Positions 1-8,048 of a stretch of DNA of 33,392 nt are shown here, one piece after another. The notes under the pieces are model-generated. The model did no database searches, had not been told where the DNA came from, and saw nothing but the letters and a program-made list of their open reading frames with translations. This DNA is from UCB2 sp964475735 (GTDB lineage: Bacteria; Chloroflexota; Dehalococcoidia; Tepidiformales; Tepidiformaceae). The DNA lies in assembly GCA_964475735.1 (NCBI GenBank), contig CAYYYI010000013.1, positions 1 to 33,392 of the forward strand. Reading direction: 5' to 3'. Every line of letters starts with the position of its first letter. Position 1 is the first letter of the stretch. The position numbers and the translations under genes were made by a program.

Positions 1-68
1 CAAGCTTCATGCTCACATTCTACGCGCTAGCGCCCCTCCCGCTCTGCCTCTCTCTTTGCCGTGGGCGG

Positions 69-77
69 TGATACGTT
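69..77 (+). promoter_or_regulatory. Possible extended -10 box ahead of the resA-like gene
   Basis: TGATACGTT fits the extended -10 form TGnTAnnnT. Transcription would begin near position 84, leaving a leader of about 30 nt before the ATG at 116. No convincing -35 box is visible. The assignment rests on this motif alone. Confidence 0.35.
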
Positions 78-115
78 AGCTGTGACGCTCGCGGGTGCGA
101 GTGAGGCCGCCACGC

Positions 116-754
116 ATGACCGAAGAACTCCCCGAGGATCGTCCCCAGCGCAGGCGCGAGTACTCCGGCCCGGCATCGACGCTCGGGGTCGCGGCGCTCG
201 TCGTGCTGGCAGTTGGCCTGGCCATCTGGTTCTTCGAGATGAGGGGCCCGGCCGGCGCGGGGGGCACCGCGGAGGGCCTGGGAATTGTCGCCTTGCCGGA
301 CGATTTGAACGCCAGGGGCAAGAAGCCGGCCGCGGAGCCGGGCCGGGCCGCGCCCAACTTCGCCCTCCAGGACCTCGACGGGCAGACGGTCACTCTCGCC
401 GATTTTCGTGGACGGCTCGTGTTGCTCAATTTCTGGGCGAGCTGGTGCGGGCCGTGCCGGGGGGAGACGCCTGATCTCCAGGCGCTCCAGGCTCGCGTGG
501 GAGGCGCCGGATTCACGGTCGTTGGCGTGAACCAACAGGAAACGGCGTCCGATGCCCGGAGCTTTGCGGCGCAGTTCGGCGTGACCTACCCGGTGCTGCT
601 CGACCGTTCGGGCGAGGTCTCAAACGCGTATCGCGTAGGACGGGGCCTGCCCGTGAGTGTGCTGGTTGGCCCGGACGGGGTGGTCCTGCGTACCTACATC
701 GGGCGTGTATCGGCGGAAGACCTTGCCGCCATTGAGGACGAGCACCTCCGGTGA
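116..754 (+). CDS. Membrane-anchored thioredoxin-like protein (TlpA/ResA family)
   Basis: Predicted thiol-disulfide oxidoreductase acting outside the membrane, most likely to reduce apocytochrome c cysteines before haem attachment. The ATG at 116 gives a 212-residue protein; an in-frame GTG at 95 would add seven residues, but a GTGAGG-like Shine-Dalgarno at about 100-105 favours 116. A charged N-terminus is followed by one membrane anchor at about residues 16-38 and a small linker. The thioredoxin fold then begins at PNFALQDLDG, with the active site WCGPC inside NFWASWCGPC and the cis-proline region GLPVSVLVGPDG. These are standard TlpA/ResA features. The stop overlaps the resB-like GTG start by 4 bp (GTGA), so the two are translationally coupled. 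Family is certain; the role in cytochrome c maturation is inferred from the neighbour. Confidence 0.9.
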   Translation: MTEELPEDRPQRRREYSGPASTLGVAALVVLAVGLAIWFFEMRGPAGAGGTAEGLGIVALPDDLNARGKKPAAEPGRAAPNFALQDLDGQTVTLADFRGRLVLLNFWASWCGPCRGETPDLQALQARVGGAGFTVVGVNQQETASDARSFAAQFGVTYPVLLDRSGEVSNAYRVGRGLPVSVLVGPDGVVLRTYIGRVSAEDLAAIEDEHLR

Positions 755-2454
755 GCGCCCCTGCGCGCCCGGCCGCGGCCCCGCTCCGCCCCGGGGGCCT
801 CGATCCTCTGCGGTTTCTCTGGCAGCTGCTGACGAACGTGAAGTTCGCGCTGCTGCTCGTGGGTTTGGCGGTGGTAGCAGGGCTTGTGGGGGTGGTGGTT
901 CCGCAGGTTCCCGCGCCGATGCGGGGCAATGCCGCGGCGCGCTCGGCGTGGCTGGAGCTCCAGCGCGAGGACTTCGGCGCTTTCACCGGGCCGTTCGATC
1001 GGCTAGGGCTATTCGACGTGTTCCATTCGTGGTGGTTCACCGGGCTGTGGGCGGTGATCATCGTGGCGGTCACGGTGTGCACGGTCAGCCGCTTTCTGCC
1101 CACCTGGCGAACCGTCCACCGCCCACCGAGAACAGTCGGCGACCGGTACTTCGAAACGGCCCACCACCGGGCGTCCTTCACGCACGAAGGGGGCGCTCAG
1201 GCGGTCGAGCGGCTGCTGGCAAAGCGCCGCTACCGCGTGGAGCGCGTGAAGTCCGAAGAGGGCGCCGAATATCTGTTCGCCGAACGGTTCGCGTGGAGCC
1301 ACTACGGTACGTTCCTGAGCCACCTCGCGCTGCTGCTCCTGCTGGTGGGAGGGTTGCTGACGGTGTTCGCGGGGTTCGATCGCACGCTAGTCATTGCCGA
1401 GACGACGCCCCCGGCCCCGGTCTTGGACGAACCCGGTCCCGGACAGCTCTTCGTGCGGGTGAGCGACGCCGTACGCGGGGTCGACGAGAGCGGCAACGTC
1501 ATCGACTACCGGAGCTTCCTGGAGGTTCGCCGGGGGGACGAGATCGTGAAGTGCACCACGACCGTGAACGACCCCTGCTCTGCCTTCGGGTATCGATTCC
1601 ACCAGGCGGCCTTCTTCGACGACATCGGACGGCTGCGCATCAACGCGCCGGACGGCCGCGTGCTGTATGACGACGTGATCGACTTCGAGAACCGCACCAC
1701 CGCCGTGCCACGACTGCGCGTCACGGATGGAAAGGGAGCCGTGGTCTTCGACGAAGATGTGCCCCAGGCTGGGACAGATCCGGGAGAGCGGCCCGGCCCG
1801 GAGGACGACGTTGCACTCGGGGCGGTTGCTTTCCCTGACCCGGCCGGGGGAGGGGCGTTCGTTTCGCTCCCGGTAGCCTGGCGGGTGGTCGACGGGGAGC
1901 TGCGCGTGATGCTCCTGACCGGGGACGAGCCCGAGGGCGTGCTCGCACCCGGGACCGCTGGCACCGCCGGGGGCTACAGGGTCGAGTTCCGGGAGGCGCG
2001 CAGCATCCCGGCGATGCGCGTGGACGACATGCCGGGTGCGGTTTCGCAAGACCGGACAGTGGTTGTGCAGATGGCGTCCGGGCGGGACGGCGAACCATAC
2101 CTGTTCGTCAGCGGCATCGACAGCGACAACGTCGAGCTCATTGAGGACCAGCCGCTGCGGACCCCGGGGGGCTACACCTACACCTTCGCCGGGCGCATCG
2201 AAGCTGCCGGGCTGAGCGTGCGGCGCGACCCGGGCGACACCTTCATCTGGGTGGCCGTTGGCATGGCGATGGTTGGCCTTTCCATCACGTTCTACGTTCC
2301 GCGCCGGCGGCTGTGGGCGAAGGTGACGCCCAATCGCACCTACCTGGCAGGGATGGCCGAACGCACGACGCGCTTCGGGCGGGAACTGCGGCTAATGGGG
2401 GCCGATCTCGGCGCGCGCGACGCGCTCCTGCCCGGCGACACGGAGCGGGGCTAA
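751..2454 (+). CDS. resB: Cytochrome c biogenesis protein ResB
   Basis: ResB (Ccs1) is the large membrane component of the system II haem-handling complex, which works with ResC/CcsA to attach haem to apocytochromes on the outer face of the membrane. The 567-residue product shows an N-terminal membrane segment (LLLVGLAVVAGLVGVVVPQV), a second near residues 100-113 (WWFTGLWAVIIVAVTVCTVS), a third near 190-210 (HLALLLLLVGGLLTVFAGF), a long extracytoplasmic domain and a last membrane helix near residues 490-510 (FIWVAVGMAMVGLSITFYVP) followed by a basic tail. This layout is typical of ResB. The GTG start lies in the 4-bp overlap with the upstream thioredoxin-like gene. The usual partner resC/ccsA does not follow; folE comes next. 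Confidence 0.9.
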   Translation: MSAPARPAAAPLRPGGLDPLRFLWQLLTNVKFALLLVGLAVVAGLVGVVVPQVPAPMRGNAAARSAWLELQREDFGAFTGPFDRLGLFDVFHSWWFTGLWAVIIVAVTVCTVSRFLPTWRTVHRPPRTVGDRYFETAHHRASFTHEGGAQAVERLLAKRRYRVERVKSEEGAEYLFAERFAWSHYGTFLSHLALLLLLVGGLLTVFAGFDRTLVIAETTPPAPVLDEPGPGQLFVRVSDAVRGVDESGNVIDYRSFLEVRRGDEIVKCTTTVNDPCSAFGYRFHQAAFFDDIGRLRINAPDGRVLYDDVIDFENRTTAVPRLRVTDGKGAVVFDEDVPQAGTDPGERPGPEDDVALGAVAFPDPAGGGAFVSLPVAWRVVDGELRVMLLTGDEPEGVLAPGTAGTAGGYRVEFREARSIPAMRVDDMPGAVSQDRTVVVQMASGRDGEPYLFVSGIDSDNVELIEDQPLRTPGGYTYTFAGRIEAAGLSVRRDPGDTFIWVAVGMAMVGLSITFYVPRRRLWAKVTPNRTYLAGMAERTTRFGRELRLMGADLGARDALLPGDTERG

Positions 2455-2487
2455 TCGGTTCGCCTTCGCCCCGCGAGCGGCGCGGCA

Positions 2488-2496
2488 TGCTACGAT
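2488..2496 (+). promoter_or_regulatory. Possible extended -10 box for folE
   Basis: TGCTACGAT matches TGnTAnnnT and lies in the 87-bp gap between resB and folE. It implies a start near 2503 and a leader of about 40 nt. It would let folE and the overlapping GNAT gene be transcribed independently of resAB. No clear -35 box. Confidence 0.4.
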
Positions 2497-2541
2497 CCCG
2501 GCGGGCCGCGCCCGCGGCACCCCAACCAAGGCGAGCGCCGC

Positions 2542-3117
2542 TTGTCCGCTTCTCATCCCGTTGACCGCCACCGGATCGCCTCGGCCGTGACAGAGCTCCT
2601 CACCGCCATAGGCGACGACCCCGCGCGCGACGGCCTGCGTGACACGCCCCGGCGCATCGCCGATATGTACGCGGAGGTCTTCTCGGGGATGGCCGCCGAT
2701 CCCGCTTCGTTCCTGCAGACGACCTTTGAAGTGGCGCATGACGAGATGGTGATCCTGCGGAACATCCCGTTTTACAGCATGTGCGAGCACCATCTGCTGC
2801 CGTTCCATGGCGAAGCCCATGTGGGCTACGTACCCGACGGCCGCGTTGTGGGCATCAGCAAGATCGCGCGCGTGGTGGAGACGTGCGCGCGCCGTCCACA
2901 GGTGCAGGAGGTGCTGACCAGCCAGATCGCCGAGACGATCATGGCCGGGCTCAAGCCCGACGGCGTGGCCGTGGTGATCGACGCCGAGCACCTCTGCATG
3001 ACCATGAGGGGCGTCCAAAAGCCCGGCAGCCGCATGGTCACGAGCGCCATGCGGGGCAGTTTCCGCAAGTCGCCGGTGACGCGGGCTGAGTTCCTCTCCC
3101 TGGTGCACGGGCGGTGA
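2542..3117 (+). CDS. folE: GTP cyclohydrolase I
   Basis: Converts GTP to 7,8-dihydroneopterin triphosphate, the first step of tetrahydrofolate (and pterin/queuosine precursor) synthesis. The 191-residue length is usual. Family motifs are all present: GDDPARDGLRDTPRR near residues 24-38, the zinc/catalytic motif CEHH with Cys81, His83 and His84, the GISKIARVV segment, Gln119-Val120-Gln121 (RPQVQE) and the second zinc cysteine Cys152 in HLCM. The start is TTG at 2542, chosen because it keeps the full N-terminal helix and has AAGGCGAG about 10 nt upstream. The stop overlaps the next gene's GTG by 4 bp. No other folate gene lies nearby, so the coupling to the acetyltransferase downstream is not explained. 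Confidence 0.96.
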   Translation: MSASHPVDRHRIASAVTELLTAIGDDPARDGLRDTPRRIADMYAEVFSGMAADPASFLQTTFEVAHDEMVILRNIPFYSMCEHHLLPFHGEAHVGYVPDGRVVGISKIARVVETCARRPQVQEVLTSQIAETIMAGLKPDGVAVVIDAEHLCMTMRGVQKPGSRMVTSAMRGSFRKSPVTRAEFLSLVHGR

Positions 3118-4130
3118 GCGAGATTATGAACGCGGAGGCCCCGGCGCGCCTTTCGATCACGTCGGAGGCGTTCGAGGCTCTGCAGCCGGAATGGGCGGCC
3201 CTGCAGGCAGCCGTCCCCGGGGCGACGCCATTCCTGCACCCGGCGTGGCACGCCACATGGCTGCGGCACTTCGGCGAAGGGCTCGCGCCCGTATTCCTTG
3301 CCTGCCGCGACGATGACGGCCTTGTGGGTGTCGCCGCGCTTCAGATAGAGGGCGACACGGCCCGCCAACTGGGCGACTACCACGTGTGCGACTATGCCGG
3401 GCCGCTGGCGCTGCCGGGCCGCGAGGCGGAGGTTGCGGCGGGCGTGCTCGAATGGCTTGTGGAAGACCTGACCCGGCGGCTCGTCCTCTGGGGCGTGCAG
3501 GAGGGCTCTCCCTTCGTGGAGGCGTTCGCAGGGGCGGCGGACTCATTCGGCTGGCAGTTCGAAGCGGTTCACGAGGCGAACGCCCCGAGGGCCGAGCTCC
3601 CGGGCGACTTCGAATCGTTCGTTTCGGGACTTTCGAAGAAGGACCGGCACGAGCTGCGGCGCAAGCTCCGCAACCTGGAAACGGCCGGCGACGTGGCGTT
3701 CGAAAGCGTCGCCGAGCCGGCCGCCATCGAGGCGCGGTTCGACCGCTTCCTGGAGATGATGCGCACGAGTCGCGAGGACAAGGACGAGTTCCTCACCCCG
3801 CGGATGGCGGCGTTCTTTCGCGACCTGGCTCAGACGATGGGCGGCGCCGGGCTGGCGCGGCTTGGGACGCTGCTGCTCGACGGCGTGCCAGTGGCGATGA
3901 TCTTCTGCTTCGAGAACGACGAGACCACGTTCCTCTATAACAGTGGATATGACCCTGCGTTCGCGCAGCTTGCCGTGGGGCTCCTTTCGAAGGCGCACGC
4001 AATCCGCGATTCCATCGGGCGGGAGAAGCGTGTGTTCGACTTCCTGCGCGGCGAAGAGGAGTACAAGCGCAGGCTGGGCGGCGTACAGGCGCGAGTGTTG
4101 ACGTTGAGCCTGGGGCAGCGGCAGGGCTAA
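3114..4130 (+). CDS. GNAT acetyltransferase of the BioF2/CelD type
   Basis: A 338-residue soluble protein resembling the Acetyltransf_6 (BioF2-like) group of GNAT enzymes, often found with polysaccharide or cell-envelope genes. The N-terminal half carries the ATPFLHPAWHATWLRHF segment typical of the group; the second half has SKKDRHELRRKLRNLE, the positively charged helix seen in this family, and a C-terminal GNAT core (LARLGTLLLDGVPVAM, then FLYNSGYDPAFAQLAVGLLS and DFLRGEEEYKRRLG). The GTG start overlaps the folE stop by 4 bp; an ATG four codons later (3126) is an alternative. Substrate unknown. The overlap with folE indicates cotranscription, but a functional link to pterins is not supported by anything else seen. 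Confidence 0.8.
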   Translation: MSEIMNAEAPARLSITSEAFEALQPEWAALQAAVPGATPFLHPAWHATWLRHFGEGLAPVFLACRDDDGLVGVAALQIEGDTARQLGDYHVCDYAGPLALPGREAEVAAGVLEWLVEDLTRRLVLWGVQEGSPFVEAFAGAADSFGWQFEAVHEANAPRAELPGDFESFVSGLSKKDRHELRRKLRNLETAGDVAFESVAEPAAIEARFDRFLEMMRTSREDKDEFLTPRMAAFFRDLAQTMGGAGLARLGTLLLDGVPVAMIFCFENDETTFLYNSGYDPAFAQLAVGLLSKAHAIRDSIGREKRVFDFLRGEEEYKRRLGGVQARVLTLSLGQRQG

Positions 4131-4256
4131 GACTCCGGGCCGAGCCGGGCGGGAGAGCGAGAACTGTGCGGGCAGTGTGGGGGTTGTGTGCGTGTTGCGC
4201 GCGGGGCGGCGGCGGGACGATGGGTGCGTTGAACCAACACACCCGGAGGCGCAGAA

Positions 4257-4904
4257 ATGCTCAGGAATCCCGACCAACCGCTGGCAGCGGCCGCAGGCGC
4301 GGCTACCGCTGGAAGACTAACCGGCCCGGCCTGGCCCGGGCTCTTGCGCGGGCCGGCGCAGGTGGCCGCCCTCTTCGGCGGGCTCATAGGGCTGGCCGTT
4401 TGGGGGCCCGATGTGGGCATCCCGATGTTCGAGACGTACAAGGCGCTGCTTTTCGTGCACATCGCCGCAGCGCTGGTTACGTTTGGGTCGACGTTTGCCA
4501 TCCCCATCTTGCAGCCGCTGGCGGCGCGGGGCGGAGTTAGGACGCTGCGGCTCGCTCTTGAGTTCGCCGAGCAGCTGGAGAGCCGGGTCGTGGCGCCCGG
4601 GTCGTTCCTGGTAATCGCGACGGGGGTCGCGATGATCTTCTCGGACCAGACCGGGTATAGTGAAGACCTGCCGGCGTGGCTGATCGCCGCGATGGCCTGG
4701 GCGCTGAGCGTGGGGATTCTCGCCCAGACCGTGCAGGCGCCGAACGCGCGGAAGGCGCGAGCGCTTCTGGAAAAGGTACCGGATGGTGACCCTGTTCCGC
4801 AGGAGCTGGCGCCGATTGCGAGGCGGATGCGGATCACAGGGCAGGCGCTGGCCTTCTCTACGATCGGCATCATGTTCCTGATGGTCTGGAAACCGGGGAC
4901 GTAG
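4257..4904 (+). CDS. Small multi-pass membrane protein (DUF2269-like)
   Basis: A 215-residue integral membrane protein of unknown function. After a polar N-terminus there are about four hydrophobic segments: AALFGGLIGLAVWG, FVHIAAALVTFGSTFAI, VVAPGSFLVIATGVAMIF and AWLIAAMAWALSVGILA, then a last one at the C-terminus (ALAFSTIGIMFLMVW). A conserved-looking histidine in the second segment (FVHIAAAL) and the overall layout resemble DUF2269 proteins; this match is from memory of the family. GGAGG lies 9-10 nt before the ATG. The gene is 126 bp after the GNAT gene and is followed by a strong hairpin, so it ends this left-hand block. Confidence 0.65.
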   Translation: MLRNPDQPLAAAAGAATAGRLTGPAWPGLLRGPAQVAALFGGLIGLAVWGPDVGIPMFETYKALLFVHIAAALVTFGSTFAIPILQPLAARGGVRTLRLALEFAEQLESRVVAPGSFLVIATGVAMIFSDQTGYSEDLPAWLIAAMAWALSVGILAQTVQAPNARKARALLEKVPDGDPVPQELAPIARRMRITGQALAFSTIGIMFLMVWKPGT

Positions 4905-4924
4905 GCGACCGGCGCCACGTCCAC

Positions 4925-4964
4925 TTTGCCGGCCGCGCCCGGGGGCGCGGGCGCAGCCGGCAAA
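4925..4964 (+). terminator. Hairpin after the DUF2269-like gene
   Basis: TTTGCCGGC at 4925-4933 pairs perfectly with GCCGGCAAA at 4956-4964, and the sequence between them forms an inner CGCGCC/GGCGCG stem. It lies 21 bp after the stop codon. There is no T-tract, so efficiency as an intrinsic terminator is uncertain. Confidence 0.5.
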
Positions 4965-5024
4965 CGCGGCCACGATGCGGCACAATAGTCTGACCATGCT
5001 GAGCAATTCGGGGGGCCCGGGCTG

Positions 5025-6296
5025 ATGCGCATCGCACAGGTTTCTGCGCATACGAGCCCTCTCGCGCCGCTGGGCGGGCGCGAAACGGGGGGTATGAACG
5101 TCTACGTGCTCGAGCTTTCGCGTGAGCTGGCGCGGCTCGGTTACGAGGTCGACATCTTCACGCGGCGGGACGGTGATCTGCCGCGGGTCGAGCAGGTGGC
5201 CGCGAACCTCCGGCTGGTGAGGCTCGACGCGGGCCCGCCCGAACCGGTGGAGAAGGAGGAGATCGTAGCCTGCCTGCCGGACTTCGCGCGGGACATGCGC
5301 CGCTTCACGCACAGCGAAGGACGCGGCTACGACATCATTCACAGCCACTACTGGCAGAGCGCCTGGGCAGCCCGCGCGATTGCGCGACACCTGCGAGTAC
5401 CCCACGTGGTGATGTTTCACACGCTCGGCGAGGTGAAGAACCGGGCGCGCATCAGCGAGCAGGAACCGGCCCGGCGAATCCGCCACGAGCGCGCCATCGC
5501 CCGGCGGGCGGACGCGATTGTCACCGCCAGCGACCACGAGCGGCAGCTGCTCTCGCGCTACTACGGCGCGAAGGAGGAGCAGATGCACACCATCCCCTGC
5601 GGGGTCGACATCGGCCTGTTCCGGCCGCGCGACCAGAAGGCGAGCCGCCGGCAGCTTGGGCTGGAGCTGGATAGCCCGGTGCTGCTCTGGGTGGGGCGGC
5701 TCGAGAAGCTGAAGGGCGTCGACATCCTCATCCAGGCGCTCGCCGAACTCGACGAGCGCGACTTCACCCTGCTGGTGGTGGGCGGCGATGAGCGCGCGGG
5801 CACCCTCAAGGCAGAGCTTCAGTCGCAGGCCGCCGAGGCGGGCCTGGCGGCCAACGTGCGCTTTGTGGGCGCGGTGCCGCACGACGAGCTTCCCGTGTAC
5901 TACTCCGCTGCGGATGTCTGCGTCGTTCCCAGCTACTACGAGAGCTTCGGACTGGTGGCGGTCGAGGCGATGGCCTGCGGGACACCCGTAGTGGCGTCGC
6001 GGGTGGGCGGGCTTGTCTCCACCGTCATCGATGGGGTGACGGGGTATCTGATCCCGTGGCGCTGCCCGGGGCCATTCGCGGAGAAGCTGGAGGTGCTGCT
6101 GCATAACCCGGAACTGAGGGCGAACTTCAGCGCGGCGGCGCGGCGGTCGGTGGAGCGGTTCCGCTGGGAGAGCGTGGCCTTGCGGGTCGCGGGTGTCTAC
6201 GACCAGGTGCTCGCCGAGCATCGCGCGCGGGAGGTCGATGGCGGCTTCGGCGCCGAGGTGTACGAGGCGGCCGTGCTCGCCGGGGGCAGGCGGTAG
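5025..6296 (+). CDS. GT4 family glycosyltransferase, MshA-like
   Basis: A 423-residue retaining GT-B glycosyltransferase. The N-terminal acceptor domain opens with MRIAQVSAHTSPLAPLGG and carries GGMNVYVLELSRELARLGYE, close to the start of MshA (inositol-phosphate GlcNAc transferase) and sucrose-phosphate-synthase-like enzymes. The hinge region has CGVDIGLFRPRD, and the donor domain has the GT4 EX7E signature in ESFGLVAVEAMACGTPVVAS. The start ATG has a G-rich Shine-Dalgarno just upstream. A PIG-L deacetylase starts only 12 bp after the stop. A glycosyltransferase followed by a PIG-L deacetylase is the arrangement of mycothiol (MshA/MshB) and bacillithiol (BshA/BshB) synthesis, but the ligase or cysteine-adding gene of either pathway is absent here, so the sugar acceptor remains unknown. 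Confidence 0.88.
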   Translation: MRIAQVSAHTSPLAPLGGRETGGMNVYVLELSRELARLGYEVDIFTRRDGDLPRVEQVAANLRLVRLDAGPPEPVEKEEIVACLPDFARDMRRFTHSEGRGYDIIHSHYWQSAWAARAIARHLRVPHVVMFHTLGEVKNRARISEQEPARRIRHERAIARRADAIVTASDHERQLLSRYYGAKEEQMHTIPCGVDIGLFRPRDQKASRRQLGLELDSPVLLWVGRLEKLKGVDILIQALAELDERDFTLLVVGGDERAGTLKAELQSQAAEAGLAANVRFVGAVPHDELPVYYSAADVCVVPSYYESFGLVAVEAMACGTPVVASRVGGLVSTVIDGVTGYLIPWRCPGPFAEKLEVLLHNPELRANFSAAARRSVERFRWESVALRVAGVYDQVLAEHRAREVDGGFGAEVYEAAVLAGGRR

Positions 6297-6299
6297 AAT
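6294..6299 (+). promoter_or_regulatory. -10 box suited to leaderless transcription of the PIG-L gene
   Basis: TAGAAT begins in the stop codon of the glycosyltransferase and ends 9 nt before the ATG at 6309. There is no Shine-Dalgarno sequence in between. Readthrough from the upstream gene remains possible. Confidence 0.45.
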
Positions 6300-6308
6300 G
6301 GGCCCGGC

Positions 6309-7187
6309 ATGAGCAAGAACGGCAAAGGGAAGAAGCGGGGCAAGCTGAAGGAGATCCTCCACATCGGCAAGGGTCCCGAAGCGGCGCGCCCTGTGATGAC
6401 GGCCACCGGCGCGGCCCCACCCGAGCCACCTCCACCCATCACCGGCCCTTCCCGGGCCATGGTCATCATGGCTCACCCCGATGACGCGGAGTTTCTCTGC
6501 GGGGGAACAGTGGCAAAGTGGTGCGCGGAGGGCTGGGAGGTTACCTACGTGGTTGTCACAAGCGGCGATAAGGGCACGCACGACGAGTCGATGCACCCGG
6601 AGAAGCTCGCGGCCATCCGCGAAGAAGAACAGCGGGCGGCCTGCCGCGTGCTGGGCGCAAAGGAGTGCATCTTCCTGGGCTACCCGGACGGGTTCACCAT
6701 GGACGAGCACGAGTTGCGCGGCCAGATTGTGCGGCTTCTGCGGCTTTACCGGCCCGAGGTGGTCATCACCTGGGACGGTTTCCGGCACACCTTCAATCAT
6801 CGCGACCACCGCAACATCGGCACCGTCACCGCTGACGCCATTTACCCACTGGTGCGCGACCGCCTGTTCTACCCGCGCGACGAGGAGGACGGGCTGGCCG
6901 CCCACCAGGTGAATGAGGTGCTGCTGGCGGGGAGCGACAACCCGGACTACGCGGTCGACATCACCGAGCACTGGATGACGAAGGTGGACGCCATCCTCTG
7001 CCACTCCAGCCAGATCGGGAATCGCCAGAAGAGCGACTTCCTGAAGATGCGCGAGGAGCAGGTGAAGCGCGAAGGGGAGAAGCCGATAGAAGAGCGCTTC
7101 CGCCGCTGGAGCATCCGCCGGCCACCACGGATGGAACAGAAACAGGACGAGGACGCGAAGGAGAAAGAGGGGGCGGCTGCCGGATAG
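6309..7187 (+). CDS. PIG-L (LmbE-like) family deacetylase
   Basis: Predicted zinc-dependent N-acetyl-sugar deacetylase of 292 residues. The metal-binding motif AHPDD lies near residues 56-60 in MVIMAHPDDAEFLCGGT, and the later HRDHRN supplies the third ligand region. The N-terminal 45 residues are an unusual extension: lysine- and glycine-rich at first (KNGKGKKRGK), then proline-rich (PPEPPPPITGPS). The C-terminus is also charged, ending in a Lys/Glu-rich stretch. Family relatives remove acetyl groups from GlcNAc conjugates such as GlcNAc-inositol (MshB) or GlcNAc-malate (BshB). With the GT4 gene 12 bp upstream it probably acts on the glycoside made by that enzyme; the exact product cannot be read from sequence. 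Confidence 0.87.
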   Translation: MSKNGKGKKRGKLKEILHIGKGPEAARPVMTATGAAPPEPPPPITGPSRAMVIMAHPDDAEFLCGGTVAKWCAEGWEVTYVVVTSGDKGTHDESMHPEKLAAIREEEQRAACRVLGAKECIFLGYPDGFTMDEHELRGQIVRLLRLYRPEVVITWDGFRHTFNHRDHRNIGTVTADAIYPLVRDRLFYPRDEEDGLAAHQVNEVLLAGSDNPDYAVDITEHWMTKVDAILCHSSQIGNRQKSDFLKMREEQVKREGEKPIEERFRRWSIRRPPRMEQKQDEDAKEKEGAAAG

Positions 7188-7214
7188 CCACCACCCCGCG
7201 CACGCGGTCCGCTC

Positions 7215-7937
7215 CTACTCAACATCGAAGTAGAGGTCGTTCTTCAGGAAGATGTTGGGGTCGGCCCGGAGCCACTTCACCGTCGCGCCGGCGGGAATTT
7301 CGAAGAAGACCCAGCCCTGCGTCTTGCCGCCCGGCGTGAGATCGTACACCCCTTCAAGGGGCTGGCCCGCGAAGAACACGAACTCCTGATTGTGCTCCCC
7401 GTCCTGTGAGTCGCGGAGCTTCCAGTCGATGGCTGTGACTTCCTTCGTGCCCACGTTCTCGACGATGACTTCGACACCCCACCACTTCATGCCGGCGCCG
7501 GGGGTCTCAACGGAATTGCTCGATCGGACGTTGTCCGTCACCTGCACGATGGTCACCTTCACCCGCCGCGCCGCGTTCCCATCGGGCGCGATTTCGCCGG
7601 ATGCACCGGGGGCGAGGGTGGCGTGGACGTCGCCCTTGTTTGTACCCACCGCGCCGGGCACGCCGGCGTCATCGTCATCGTCGCCCCCTGCCGCGGCGAC
7701 GATGATCGCAATCACGACCACGAAGGCCACGATCGCGCCGATGACGCCAAAGCAGCCGAAGAAGCCCCACTTGAAGATCCCCTTCGCGGCGGAGCCGCCT
7801 TCCTTCACGGCGATGGCGGCCTCGGTAGATGCGAGCACGGCAGCGCGGCGCGACTGGTATTCGTCATCGGTGATGACGCCCCGCGCCTTGAGCCGGTCGA
7901 GCTCTCTTAGCTGCTGTTCCAGGTTCGTCTTGGCCAA
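7215..7937 (-). CDS. SHOCT-domain membrane protein with a DUF4352-like outer domain
   Basis: A 240-residue protein of unknown function. Residues about 4-35 (LEQQLRELDRLKARGVITDD, then EYQSRRAAVL) form a SHOCT domain, a short helical oligomerisation module normally found at protein C-termini but N-terminal here. A single long membrane segment follows at about residues 52-80, then an acidic GGDDDDDAG linker. The remainder is probably extracytoplasmic and resembles the DUF4352 immunoglobulin-like fold: GMKWWGVEVIVENVGTKEV and a C-terminal PGGKTQGWVFFEIPAG are typical of it. The start is TTG at 7937 with AAGGGGG about 7 nt upstream. It converges with the PIG-L gene (27 bp between stops). Role unknown; an envelope sensor or chaperone-like function is only a guess. 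Confidence 0.75.
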   Translation of the reverse strand: MAKTNLEQQLRELDRLKARGVITDDEYQSRRAAVLASTEAAIAVKEGGSAAKGIFKWGFFGCFGVIGAIVAFVVVIAIIVAAAGGDDDDDAGVPGAVGTNKGDVHATLAPGASGEIAPDGNAARRVKVTIVQVTDNVRSSNSVETPGAGMKWWGVEVIVENVGTKEVTAIDWKLRDSQDGEHNQEFVFFAGQPLEGVYDLTPGGKTQGWVFFEIPAGATVKWLRADPNIFLKNDLYFDVE

Positions 7938-8048
7938 CTGGCGCCCCCTTATCTCTGATGAGGCGCGAGCATGCCACCCGTGGGCGTCACCTCATGACGC
8001 GATCCGGCGCTGGCATCCGTTCAAAGGCGTTGCCACGGGCGGATGCGG

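Noticed and set aside
4317..7004. Very long open frame (895 codons) on the minus strand
   Set aside because: It lies opposite two clear genes (GT4 and PIG-L) and reads as arginine/histidine/proline-rich nonsense, the usual shadow frame in high-GC DNA.
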